Source: an uncultured Collinsella sp. (GTDB taxonomy: Bacteria > Actinomycetota > Coriobacteriia > Coriobacteriales > Coriobacteriaceae). Taken from it: 5,816 nt of DNA. The position numbers and the translations under genes are program-made. This document shows, piece after piece, positions 1 through 5,614 of this stretch (the first letter of the stretch is position 1; every line of letters starts with the position of its first letter). The notes under the pieces were generated by a model. The model did no database searches. It saw only the letters and a list, made by a program, of their open reading frames with translations, and was not told the DNA's origin. The stretch spans positions 1-5,816 of the forward strand of contig UQIK01000043.1 of the NCBI GenBank assembly GCA_900541125.1, given 5' to 3'.

Positions 1-46
1 AGCGGTCGGCGGGGCCATTGTGGCTCTTGACAGCGGATTGGGTCAT
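1..46 (-). CDS. possible start of a truncated gene running off the left edge (unidentified)
   Basis: An ATG at 46-44 on the minus strand opens a frame reading MTQSAVKSHNGPADR before the window ends. No convincing Shine-Dalgarno precedes it, so it would need to be leaderless or weakly translated. An alternative start is the in-window minus-strand ATG at 18-16 in another frame (MAPPTA), which has a weak AAGAG about 8 bases upstream. Too little is visible to name a product. Its first four residues (MTQS) match those of the possible gene at the right edge. The structured stretch at 55-153 lies immediately upstream and would be its leader if transcription starts farther upstream. Confidence 0.35.
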   Translation of the reverse strand, partial: MTQSAVKSHNGPADR

Positions 47-54
47 ATGAGCGA

Positions 55-153
55 AAGCCCGCCAGGGCGAGCAAGGTGCCTTGAAACGAGGCGGCATTGA
101 CCTTCCGGTCATGCCGCCGAAGTTGAAAGGCAGATTGCCGCTCTGGCGGGCTT
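55..153. other. multi-stem self-complementary region (possible structured leader RNA or cruciform)
   Basis: An outer stem pairs 55-69 with 139-153. It has 15 positions, all pairable on the plus strand with one G-U; on the minus strand that pair becomes an A-C mismatch. Inside, GGCGGCATTGACC (90-102) pairs with GGTCATGCCGCC (107-118), with one bulged T and a TTCC loop. Two small flanking self-complementary bits are AAGGTGCCTT (73-82) and GGCAGATTGCC (129-139). The arrangement resembles a multi-branch junction just upstream of the minus-strand gene start at 46. I do not recognise a known riboswitch consensus. No T-tract follows on either strand, so it is not a classical terminator. Confidence 0.45.
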
Positions 154-165
154 GCAGCGTCAACT

Positions 166-194
166 GGTTACGCGGTTCGTAGAACCGCGTAACC
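166..194. repeat. perfect 13-bp inverted repeat after the lipoprotein gene
   Basis: GGTTACGCGGTTC (166-178), a 3-base loop and GAACCGCGTAACC (182-194) form a perfect hairpin. It begins 2 bases beyond the stop codon of the minus-strand lipoprotein gene. There is no T-tract on either side, so intrinsic termination is unproven. A 3' mRNA-stabilising hairpin, a U-tract-less terminator or a dispersed genomic repeat are all possible. The position right after a stop codon favours a 3'-end role. Confidence 0.6.
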
Positions 195-196
195 CC

Positions 197-754
197 CTAG
201 CTCAGCATTGCATCCATCATCTCGGAGTTGACGGAGTCGTCGGCAGACCACTCGCCGTCGTCGTTGCAGGTGTACTTGAAGATAACCGTGGTCTTCCTGG
301 GCTCGGTGGCCTTGGTCACATCGACCATAACCTGACCGGCCATCTTGTACAGCTCGTCATCGGAAGGAACCGTATCAAGCGCGGCGACCTTCTCCTGATA
401 CTGGGTGGAGAAGTCCTCGACGATCTTGTTCATGGACTTGCAGGTGATGGAGACCTCGGCGGTCGCGACACCCTTGTCCTCGTCGACCGTCACGTCGCCG
501 ATCTTGTAGTCAAAGCCCTCGAGATAGGTCTTGGCATACTCCTTGGGATCGATACCCAGCTGCTCGAACTCGTCGCCCGAAGCCTCCTCCAGACCAGAGA
601 GGAAGTCGTCGCCACCGTTCTTGACCTCGTCAAACTGCGTCGTAAGATCCTCGGTGATGAGCTCCTCAACCGAAGGACCTCCACAGCCGGAAAGCACGAC
701 CACGCATGCGACCAAGACGGCCATGAGGGGCGCAAGCAGCAGCTTCTTTTTCAT
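197..754 (-). CDS. small secreted lipoprotein of unknown function
   Basis: A 185-residue protein. The chosen start reads MKKKLLLAPL and is preceded by GGGAGG with good spacing; the open frame upstream to 934 lacks a comparable site. Residues 1-23 form a lysine-led hydrophobic signal peptide ending in the lipobox LSGC, with Cys24 as the predicted lipidated residue. The protein is therefore expected to be anchored on the outer face of the membrane. The mature part is acidic and soluble: a helical-looking N-terminal half (residues about 28-80), then a beta-rich stretch with FDYKIGDVTV, TAEVSITCK and TTVIFKYTCN. Cys105 and Cys163 could form a disulphide. The shape resembles uncharacterised Gram-positive lipoproteins of the DUF5105 type, but that match is from memory. 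It has its own likely promoter and is separated from the PTS gene by a terminator, so a shared function is not implied. Confidence 0.9.
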   Translation of the reverse strand: MKKKLLLAPLMAVLVACVVVLSGCGGPSVEELITEDLTTQFDEVKNGGDDFLSGLEEASGDEFEQLGIDPKEYAKTYLEGFDYKIGDVTVDEDKGVATAEVSITCKSMNKIVEDFSTQYQEKVAALDTVPSDDELYKMAGQVMVDVTKATEPRKTTVIFKYTCNDDGEWSADDSVNSEMMDAMLS

Positions 755-801
755 GTTGTTCCTCCCAATGAGCGGCACCGCGCTTCCCGGACGCGGCACA
801 C

Positions 802-829
802 GTTGTAATAAGTAAGCCCATACTATCAA
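802..829 (-). promoter_or_regulatory. candidate promoter for the lipoprotein gene
   Basis: On the minus strand, TTGATA (829-824) is followed after 16 bases by TACAAC (807-802). That is 5/6 and 4/6 matches to the sigma-A-type boxes, about 50 bases upstream of the start codon. The call rests on this pattern and on the terminator that isolates the gene from the upstream PTS gene. Confidence 0.35.
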
Positions 830-935
830 CTTATGAACACCCTCGGCAACGCGAAGGCGCGGTCGGTTCGTTTTAGCGTCCGAACGGTTTGCAAGCCCGC
901 CCAACGTGCAGTAAAACGCTTTCCCGCGGTGCAAT

Positions 936-964
936 AAAAAAGGTGGCCGGAAAACCCGACCACC
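936..964 (-). terminator. Rho-independent terminator of the PTS IIA gene
   Basis: Read on the minus strand, GGTGGTCGG (964-956), a 5-base GTTTT loop and CCGGCCACC (950-942) form a 9-bp stem with one G-U pair. A run of six T (941-936) follows directly. It lies 26 bases past the stop codon of the PTS gene, in the correct orientation. This is the only classical intrinsic terminator I see in the window. Confidence 0.9.
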
Positions 965-990
965 CTCGCACAGCCTTTGGATGCCGCAGT

Positions 991-1527
991 TTACTTGCGG
1001 ACGACCTTAACGATGGCGTCACCGGCGGCGACGGCAGACTCGGCCTCGACGGCGAGCTCGACATCGGCAAACTCGGCGGTGTTGGACACGGCCACGACGA
1101 CGCAGTCCTTGTAACCGGCGGCAGCGATCTTGGCGCGGTCGATCTTGAGCAAGGGCTGGCCGGCCTTCACGACGTCGTCAGCCTTGACGAAGCCCTCGAA
1201 GCCGTCGCCGTTCATGTTGACGGTATCGACGCCAACGTGCACCAGAACCTCGATGCCGCTATCGGACTGCAGGCCCACGGCGTGACCCATGGTGACGGTC
1301 ACCTTGCCGTCGCAGGGAGCGTAGACCAGGTCGTCCTCGGGCCACACGGCGCAGCCCTTGCCAAGAACCTCGCCACCAAAGACGGGATCGGGCACGTCGG
1401 CCATCTTGATGACCTTACCCTTGACGGGCGAGCACAGCACGTCGGCGCCGGCAGAAGCAGAGATGGAGGCCGGAGCAGCAGCTGCCGCGGGCTCAGCCTT
1501 CTTCTTGAACATATCAAACAGACCCAT
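991..1527 (-). CDS. crr: PTS EIIA component, glucose/beta-glucoside (Crr) family, stand-alone
   Basis: A 178-residue cytoplasmic phosphocarrier. In the family, HPr phosphorylates a histidine on EIIA, which passes the phosphate to an EIIB domain for sugar import. The start MGLFDMFKKK follows a strong AGAGGAG site, and its first five residues match E. coli Crr. An Ala-rich linker (about 11-28) leads into the PTS_EIIA_1 domain (about 30-160). The active-site segment is VLVHVGVDTV, with His97 the likely phosphorylated residue, equivalent to Crr His90. The partner His82 sits in TMGHAVGL. Glycine-rich VFGGEVLGKG and LVYAPCDGKVT are also typical. Length matches the 160-180 residues usual for free-standing EIIA-Glc. 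It lies downstream of bglA on the same strand but has its own promoter and terminator, so it may be expressed independently. No EIIB or EIIC is encoded in the window. The symbol is given by family, not by proven glucose specificity. Confidence 0.93.
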   Translation of the reverse strand: MGLFDMFKKKAEPAAAAAPASISASAGADVLCSPVKGKVIKMADVPDPVFGGEVLGKGCAVWPEDDLVYAPCDGKVTVTMGHAVGLQSDSGIEVLVHVGVDTVNMNGDGFEGFVKADDVVKAGQPLLKIDRAKIAAAGYKDCVVVAVSNTAEFADVELAVEAESAVAAGDAIVKVVRK

Positions 1528-1548
1528 ACGTTTTCTCCTCTTGATTGA

Positions 1549-1564
1549 GCGCAACGTTTTGCGC
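1549..1564. repeat. 16-bp palindrome in the leader of the PTS gene
   Basis: GCGCAACGTTTTGCGC has 6-bp arms GCGCAA/TTGCGC around CGTT. It lies between the -10 box (1582-1577) and the Shine-Dalgarno of the PTS IIA gene, roughly +5 to +25 of the predicted transcript. That is where a repressor operator or a short leader hairpin would sit. It does not fit a CcpA cre consensus well. The regulator is unknown. Confidence 0.45.
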
Positions 1565-1576
1565 ATGCCTATGGTG

Positions 1577-1605
1577 ATTATAGTGCCAAATGATCAAATT
1601 GCTAA
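1577..1605 (-). promoter_or_regulatory. promoter of the PTS IIA gene
   Basis: On the minus strand, TTAGCA (1605-1600) is followed by a 17-base spacer and a perfect TATAAT (1582-1577). The predicted start of transcription is near 1570, about 45 bases before the ATG. This is the best promoter in the window. It shows that the PTS gene can be transcribed separately from bglA upstream. Confidence 0.75.
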
Positions 1606-1609
1606 GGTG

Positions 1610-1630
1610 AGGGCTCGAATCGCAAGCCCT
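1610..1630 (-). terminator. weak hairpin after bglA, possible attenuator or terminator
   Basis: On the minus strand AGGGCTT (1630-1624), a 7-base loop and GAGCCCT (1616-1610) form a 7-bp stem with one G-U pair. It lies about 50 bases past the bglA stop codon. Only short T runs follow, so termination would be incomplete at best and read-through into the PTS gene is possible. An alternative arm comes from a tandem 10-mer, CAAGCCCTTC at 1623-1632 and again at 1633-1642, which could shift the pairing. Confidence 0.3.
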
Positions 1631-1678
1631 TCCAAGCCCTTCCCAAAACCTTTTCCCCAGTGACACTCATATTGTCGA

Positions 1679-3127
1679 TTAATCCAGGCCCTCGGTACCG
1701 TTGGACTTGATAATCTTCTGGTATGCGAAGAAGCTGTCCTTGCGGCGGCGCTCGTAGGTACCGGTGCCATCGTCGTACTTATCGACGTGGATGAAGCCGT
1801 AGCGCTTGCGCATCTCGCCAGTGCCGGCGGAAACCAGGTCGATGGGACCCCACCAGGTGTAGGCAATCAGGTCAACGCCATCGGCAATGGCCTCGCCCAT
1901 GGCCTTGACGTGGCTCTGCAAGTAGGCGATGCGGTACGGATCGTGGATGGAGCCGTCCTCCTCGACCTCATCGTAAGCGCCCATACCGTTCTCGACCACC
2001 ATCAGCGGAATCTCGTAGCGGGCGTAAATCTCGTTGAGGGCGATGCGCAGGCCCAGCGGATCGATCTGCCAGCCCCAGTCGGTGGACTCCAGATAGGGGT
2101 TCTTGCCGCCAAAGGTCATGTTGCCCTCGGTCATCTCGTGGTCCTTGTGGGTGCCCACGGTGCCGGACATGTAGTAGCTAAAGGTGTAGAAATCAACCTT
2201 GCCGTCGGCGATATCCTGCAGGTCGCCGTCCTCCATCACGAGCTCGACATCGTTCTCGGCCCAGAAGCGCTTGGCATAGAACGGGTACTTGCCGCGCACC
2301 TGCACGTCGGAGCAGTACCAGTTCATGGTATTCATCTCCTGCTGCGTGGCGAACACGTCGGCCGGATCGCACGTGGCGGCATAGGAAAGGATGAAGCAGT
2401 CCATGTTGCCCATCTTAAACTGCGGGTAATGCTCGTGGGCATAGCGCACGACACGGCCGCTGGCGACAAACTGGTGATGCAGCGCCTGCATACGAGCCTG
2501 CGGCGTGGCGTGGACCGCCGACGCCGGACCCTCAAAGCCCTGAATCATGCTGGTCTCAAAGAGGTTGCCCATGTCCTGGGTACCGCAGTTGATCTCGTTG
2601 AAGGTGAGCCAGAACTTGACCTTGTCCTGATAGCGGTCGAAGACGGTCTGGCAGTACTTCTCAAAGAAGCCGATGAGCTCGCGGCTCGCCCAGCCGTTGT
2701 ATTTCTCGACCAGGTGATAGGGCATCTCGTAGTGCGAGAGGGTCACGAGCGGCTCGATATTGTGGGCACGCAGGCAGTCGAAAACGCGGTCGTAGAAGGC
2801 GAGGCCGGCCTCGTTGGGCTCAGCGTCGTCGCCGTTGGGAAAGATACGGCTCCAGGAGATGGACATGCGGAACATGGTAAAGCCCATCTCGGCGAACAGC
2901 GCGATGTCCTCCTCGTAGTGATGGTAGAAATCGATACCGTCATGATTGGGGTAGAAGCGGTTGGGGTCGATGTCGATCGTAATCTGACGCGGCTCCTCGT
3001 AGCTGCCGCCCAAGAAATGATCGTCGACAGAAGCACCGCGGCCGTCCACGTTCCAAGCGCCCTCAAACTGGTTGGCAGCGGTGGCGCCACCCCAATAGAA
3101 ACCCTCGGGAAACTTGATGTTTGCCAT
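1679..3127 (-). CDS. bglA: 6-phospho-beta-glucosidase, glycoside hydrolase family 1
   Basis: A 482-residue cytoplasmic enzyme. It is expected to hydrolyse phosphorylated beta-glucosides such as cellobiose-6-phosphate or aryl-glucoside-6-phosphates delivered by a PTS, yielding glucose-6-phosphate. The GH1 landmarks are in order: N-terminal FPEGFYWGGATAANQFEG (6-23), MFRMSISWSRIFP (85-97), acid/base Glu178 in LTFNEIN, nucleophile Glu379 in MVVENGMG, and YTWWGPIDLVSAGTGEMRKR (423-442) followed by YGFI. Ser433, Lys441 and Tyr443 fit the phosphate-binding trio that separates phospho-glucosidases from plain beta-glucosidases; assigning these three is inference from family pattern. Length is normal for GH1 (450-490). 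The start MANIKF is preferred over an ATG two codons upstream because AAAGGAG lies 6 bases before it and would abut the other. It is divergent from the RpiR regulator and followed on the same strand by the PTS IIA gene. Specificity among beta-glucosides cannot be read from the sequence. Confidence 0.95.
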   Translation of the reverse strand: MANIKFPEGFYWGGATAANQFEGAWNVDGRGASVDDHFLGGSYEEPRQITIDIDPNRFYPNHDGIDFYHHYEEDIALFAEMGFTMFRMSISWSRIFPNGDDAEPNEAGLAFYDRVFDCLRAHNIEPLVTLSHYEMPYHLVEKYNGWASRELIGFFEKYCQTVFDRYQDKVKFWLTFNEINCGTQDMGNLFETSMIQGFEGPASAVHATPQARMQALHHQFVASGRVVRYAHEHYPQFKMGNMDCFILSYAATCDPADVFATQQEMNTMNWYCSDVQVRGKYPFYAKRFWAENDVELVMEDGDLQDIADGKVDFYTFSYYMSGTVGTHKDHEMTEGNMTFGGKNPYLESTDWGWQIDPLGLRIALNEIYARYEIPLMVVENGMGAYDEVEEDGSIHDPYRIAYLQSHVKAMGEAIADGVDLIAYTWWGPIDLVSAGTGEMRKRYGFIHVDKYDDGTGTYERRRKDSFFAYQKIIKSNGTEGLD

Positions 3128-3151
3128 GAGCATCTCCTTTGCATCGCGGGT

Positions 3152-3168
3152 CGATAAGCTGAGTATCG
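3152..3168. promoter_or_regulatory. inverted repeat in the bglA leader, possible operator
   Basis: CGATA (3152-3156), 7 bases and TATCG (3164-3168) form an inverted repeat that extends to GGG/CCC if one T is bulged. It sits about 25 bases upstream of the bglA start codon. Related CGATAC (3207-3212) and GATACC (3261-3266) sequences recur in the same intergenic region. That would suit several binding sites for one regulator, the divergent RpiR protein being the obvious candidate. Confidence 0.35.
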
Positions 3169-3177
3169 CCCACGCGC

Positions 3178-3249
3178 GGGACGGGCAGAAGTGGGCACGC
3201 TAAACCCGATACTTCTTTTCGCGCCCACGGACCGCCGCCGCCCCGTCCC
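3178..3249. repeat. nested long-range inverted repeats between bglA and rpiR
   Basis: GGGACGGG (3178-3185) is complementary to CCCGTCCC (3242-3249). Inside these arms, GTGGGC (3191-3196) is complementary to GCCCAC (3223-3228). The nested order would allow one long folded leader in a transcript from either strand. The octamer CGCCCACG also occurs twice directly (3167-3174 and 3222-3229), giving the inner arm an alternative partner. I see no confident -35/-10 pair for bglA in this region. Confidence 0.3.
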
Positions 3250-3276
3250 TGACACTTCCTGATACCGACCGAAACG

Positions 3277-3310
3277 TGCCAAAATAAACCTGTCCCTTTT
3301 TGGCAGGTTT
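3277..3310. promoter_or_regulatory. two interleaved inverted repeats upstream of rpiR
   Basis: First repeat: TGCCAAAA (3277-3284) and TTTTGGCA (3298-3305), perfect 8-bp arms with a 13-base spacer. Second repeat: AAACCTG (3286-3292) and CAGGTTT (3304-3310), perfect 7-bp arms with an 11-base spacer. They share two bases, so as RNA hairpins they would compete. They lie 20-53 bases before the rpiR start codon, where an autoregulatory operator or a leader structure would be expected. No strong promoter boxes are evident. Confidence 0.45.
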
Positions 3311-3329
3311 GGCGAGTGTGGGAGTTCGC

Positions 3330-4184
3330 ATGGATATCAAACGCAAGATCACCGAGGCGCAGGGCCTCACCCCCACCGAGCAGCAGCTCGGCATCTCGGC
3401 CCTTGCCATGGGCGAAGACGTCCGCGGGCTCTCCATCAAGGAATTTGCCGCGCGCACCAACGTTTCTGTTGCGAGCGTGCACCGGTTTTGCAAAAAGCTC
3501 GGCCTCGAGGGCTTCAAGGACCTCAAGGTCGAGCTCATCCGCCTGGCAACCGAATCGGGCAACCGACGCGACGTGGATATCAACTTTCCCTTCGACGCCG
3601 CGTCCACCCCTGCGCAGGTTATGGAGCGCATGGAGGGGCTCTACCAGACTACGCTGGCCGAAACGCAGGAGCTGCTCGACCCCACGCAGCTTGACCACGC
3701 CGCCAAGCTCATCGCGAACGCCCGACAGGTCGACATCTACACGGGCTCGCACAACCTCTATCCAGCGGGAATGTTCCGCGATCGCCTGCTCTCCGCCGGT
3801 AAAAGCGCAACGTGCCACAACGGTGTCGAGGCCCAGGTGCGAACGGCGCTCGCCTCGGGTCCCGACCATGCGGCAATCGTCATCTCCTACAGCGGCCTTG
3901 CCCCCAACCTCAAGGGCATCTTGCCGATCCTCAGCAGTCGGCATGTCCCGGTCATCGTCATCGGCACGCCTTATTGCGCTCGCATTCACCCCGGCTTTGC
4001 CGCCTACCTTACGGTGAGTGACCACGAGAGCATGACGCATCGCATCACACAGTTCGCCAGCCACATCGCCGTGCAATACGTGCTCGATTCGCTCTACAGT
4101 AGCTACTTCGCCAAAGATTACGACCGCTGCTCCGAATTCCTAGAGCGCTCATTCCCCTACACCCGCCTGCCCGGGCTCAAGTAG
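3330..4184 (+). CDS. RpiR-family transcriptional regulator with SIS domain
   Basis: A 284-residue DNA-binding protein. The N-terminal HTH_6 domain (about 1-75) carries the family signature: LSIKEFAARTNVSVASVHRF (34-53), then CKKLGLEGFKDLKVEL. The SIS phosphosugar-binding domain covers about 120-255, with VDIYTGSHN and IVISYSGLAPNL matching its two loop segments. RpiR proteins usually sense phosphosugars and repress or activate nearby sugar genes. Here the divergent neighbour is the 6-phospho-beta-glucosidase, so a phosphorylated beta-glucoside or glucose-6-phosphate is a reasonable ligand guess. The ATG at 3330 is chosen because GGGAG lies 5 bases upstream and the protein then begins MDIKRKITEA. 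The in-frame TTG at 3300 and GTG at 3318 are less likely. Length is typical (270-300). A repeat element begins 2 bases past the stop codon. Confidence 0.92.
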   Translation: MDIKRKITEAQGLTPTEQQLGISALAMGEDVRGLSIKEFAARTNVSVASVHRFCKKLGLEGFKDLKVELIRLATESGNRRDVDINFPFDAASTPAQVMERMEGLYQTTLAETQELLDPTQLDHAAKLIANARQVDIYTGSHNLYPAGMFRDRLLSAGKSATCHNGVEAQVRTALASGPDHAAIVISYSGLAPNLKGILPILSSRHVPVIVIGTPYCARIHPGFAAYLTVSDHESMTHRITQFASHIAVQYVLDSLYSSYFAKDYDRCSEFLERSFPYTRLPGLK

Positions 4185-4186
4185 CG

Positions 4187-4254
4187 ACGAGCGTGGATAA
4201 TCTCCCACTTTCAACCCGCACACAGGCCAAAACCGAGAGATTATCCACGCTCGT
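4187..4254. repeat. palindrome-ended repeat element, copy A (between rpiR and fic)
   Basis: Perfect 18-bp inverted arms, ACGAGCGTGGATAATCTC (4187-4204) and its complement (4237-4254), enclose a 32-base centre. Its 64-bp core (4189-4252) matches copy B at 5641-5704 in 60 of 64 positions, in the same orientation. It starts 2 bases after the rpiR stop codon and would form a strong hairpin at the 3' end of that mRNA. There is no T-tract, flanking target duplication or transposase. A REP/BIME-like intergenic element, a mobile palindrome or a U-tract-less terminator are the options. Confidence 0.85.
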
Positions 4255-4311
4255 GTTGAATGATCCGTTTTCCTCTGCGCCCGAGGGACCACTCGACCAC
4301 CTTGCACCAAA

Positions 4312-4415
4312 GCAATAACGACTTCTCGTCATTAGATCATTCAAATCGAATCTAATAACTATTTTCGCCATAAACTCGTTATTAGAATTGATATGATTAG
4401 CCTAATAACGAGTTT
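4312..4415. promoter_or_regulatory. AT-rich operator-like cluster upstream of fic
   Basis: AAACTCGTTATTAG (4372-4385) and CTAATAACGAGTTT (4402-4415) are perfect 14-bp inverted arms with a 16-base spacer. Related direct copies lie upstream: CTAATAACTATTTT (4352-4365) and GCAATAACGACTTC (4312-4325). A further short inverted pair is ATTAGAT (4331-4337) and ATCTAAT (4350-4356). A possible -10 box TATGAT (4392-4397) lies inside the spacer of the main pair, without a good -35. G+C over 4321-4380 is about 32% by hand count, far below the sugar genes. The pattern fits repressor sites over the fic promoter, and the winged helix of the Fic protein itself is a candidate binder. Confidence 0.55.
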
Positions 4416-4441
4416 CCGGCACTAAAGATATGGAGGGCGCG

Positions 4442-5614
4442 ATGCAAATCGAGGAGAACGGCCAGGGAACGCTCCGCAATAATCTATCGGGGAAATTGGC
4501 TTACTATTCGTTTTTTCCAACGCCCTTGCAATCATTGAGGCAGCTAAACCTCACCGAGGAAACCTATCGCACGCTTTCCGCATGCTCACGAAAGCTTGGA
4601 GAGCTTGAAGGCATGCTCTACTTTGTTCCCAACGCCGACATGTATCTGACAATGTACGTGCGCAAAGAAGCACTCCTTTCTTCGCAAATTGAGGGAACCC
4701 AGTGCACGTTTGACGACCTACTTAGTCCATCGCAAACACAACTCCATCATAAAGATGTCGCAGACGTCGTGAATTACGTCCGTGCTGTCGACCGCGGCGT
4801 AGAACTGCTCAAAAAGATGCCCTTGTGCACGAGACTTCTTAGGCAAGTTCATGCGGTCCTGCTGGACGGAGTGCGCGGAACGGAGAAGAATCCAGGCGAG
4901 CTGCGCTCCTCACAAAACTGGATTGGCCCCTCAGGCTGCACCATTGCAACCGCATCGTTTGTCCCTCCAAACATTGAAGATTTGAGTAACACGCTCCAGG
5001 ACCTCGAACGCTTTATCAATGAGCCTCAAGTCGAAATGGATCCGATTGTGCGGGCGGCGCTCGTCCATTACCAATTTGAAACTGCCCATCCATTCCTAGA
5101 CGGAAACGGTCGCCTGGGCAGGCTTCTCATTACACTTATGCTCATCAATGATGGCGTTCTTCATTCTTGCTTGTTCTATCCATCGTTCCAGTTCAAGAAA
5201 AATCGAAGCGAGTACTACCGGCAACTCACATCCGTAAGGGAGAGAGGCACTTACGAGGAATGGATAGAGTTTTTCTGCAACAGTCTTCTCGAGAGTGCGA
5301 AGGACTCGGTAGGGTCTTTAAAGAGTCTCGTTGGTCTCCATAACCGTTCGACGGCAGCCATTACCGAAAATCTCGGAAGGACTGTCGCAAACGGACAAAG
5401 GCTGCTGAGCCTTCTTGAAGAGCATCCCATCCTCGACACCGCATTTATCGCTGCCCGACTCGATATCGGCAGGAGTACCGCGAGCTCGCTCGTCAAATCA
5501 TTTGAAGAATTGGGTATCCTCCGTCCGCTCGACGAGTCAAGACAGAGATACCGGCAGTACGGGTATGAAGAGTATCTTTCGATTCTCAGGGAAGACGCCG
5601 AGCCGATTAGATAG
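4442..5614 (+). CDS. Fic-domain protein adenylyltransferase with self-inhibitory helix and C-terminal winged helix
   Basis: A 390-residue cytoplasmic protein. Fic enzymes usually transfer AMP from ATP to a hydroxyl side chain of a target protein. The N-terminal Fic_N domain (about 15-95) contains SSQIEGT, with the inhibitory pattern Ser80-xxx-Glu84-Gly85; this makes it a class II Fic protein whose Glu84 should block productive ATP binding until relieved. The flap segment NWIGPSG...FVPP is at 159-176. The catalytic motif HPFLDGNGRLGR (216-227) is complete, including His216, Asp220, Asn222, Arg224 and Arg227. A winged-helix region covers about 318-380 (LLSLLEEHPILDTAFIAARL, then RSTASSLVKSFEELGIL). 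This order matches the Shewanella SoFic type. The ATG at 4442 is chosen over 4430 because GGAGGG precedes it. No partner antitoxin is adjacent, as expected when inhibition is built in. Codon use is more AT-rich than in the sugar genes. The target protein is unknown. Confidence 0.93.
   Translation: MQIEENGQGTLRNNLSGKLAYYSFFPTPLQSLRQLNLTEETYRTLSACSRKLGELEGMLYFVPNADMYLTMYVRKEALLSSQIEGTQCTFDDLLSPSQTQLHHKDVADVVNYVRAVDRGVELLKKMPLCTRLLRQVHAVLLDGVRGTEKNPGELRSSQNWIGPSGCTIATASFVPPNIEDLSNTLQDLERFINEPQVEMDPIVRAALVHYQFETAHPFLDGNGRLGRLLITLMLINDGVLHSCLFYPSFQFKKNRSEYYRQLTSVRERGTYEEWIEFFCNSLLESAKDSVGSLKSLVGLHNRSTAAITENLGRTVANGQRLLSLLEEHPILDTAFIAARLDIGRSTASSLVKSFEELGILRPLDESRQRYRQYGYEEYLSILREDAEPIR

Noticed and set aside
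90..118. Signal recognition particle RNA hairpin, because minus-strand ACCGGAAGGT resembles the SRP GGAA tetraloop
   Set aside because: The conserved asymmetric and symmetric internal loops of SRP RNA are missing; the stem is almost fully paired.
1549..1564. CcpA catabolite-repression (cre) site
   Set aside because: The palindrome lacks the TG...CA ends of the cre consensus and fits it poorly around the central CG.
1623..1642. Tandem 10-bp CAAGCCCTTC repeat as a regulatory element
   Set aside because: Only two units, no further copies, and most simply explained as a local slippage duplication next to the weak hairpin.
1787..3157. Long plus-strand open frame opposite bglA (456 codons), and similar frames opposite the lipoprotein and PTS genes
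   Set aside because: They are antisense shadows created by GC-rich codon usage: no ribosome site, low-complexity Val/Leu/Gly-rich translation, and full overlap with strongly recognised genes.
3063..4076. Minus-strand open frame opposite rpiR
   Set aside because: It overlaps a clear RpiR gene on the other strand, its translation matches no family I recognise, and its end lies in another frame of bglA.
4187..4254. CRISPR repeat
   Set aside because: Only two copies, 1.4 kb apart, with a gene between them and no spacer-sized spacing or cas genes.
4177..4371. Small minus-strand frame across repeat copy A, with a similar peptide read across copy B
   Set aside because: The shared VDNL-VLACVR-SGRLS peptide is simply the translation of the 64-bp DNA repeat; there is no ribosome site and it overlaps the fic control region.
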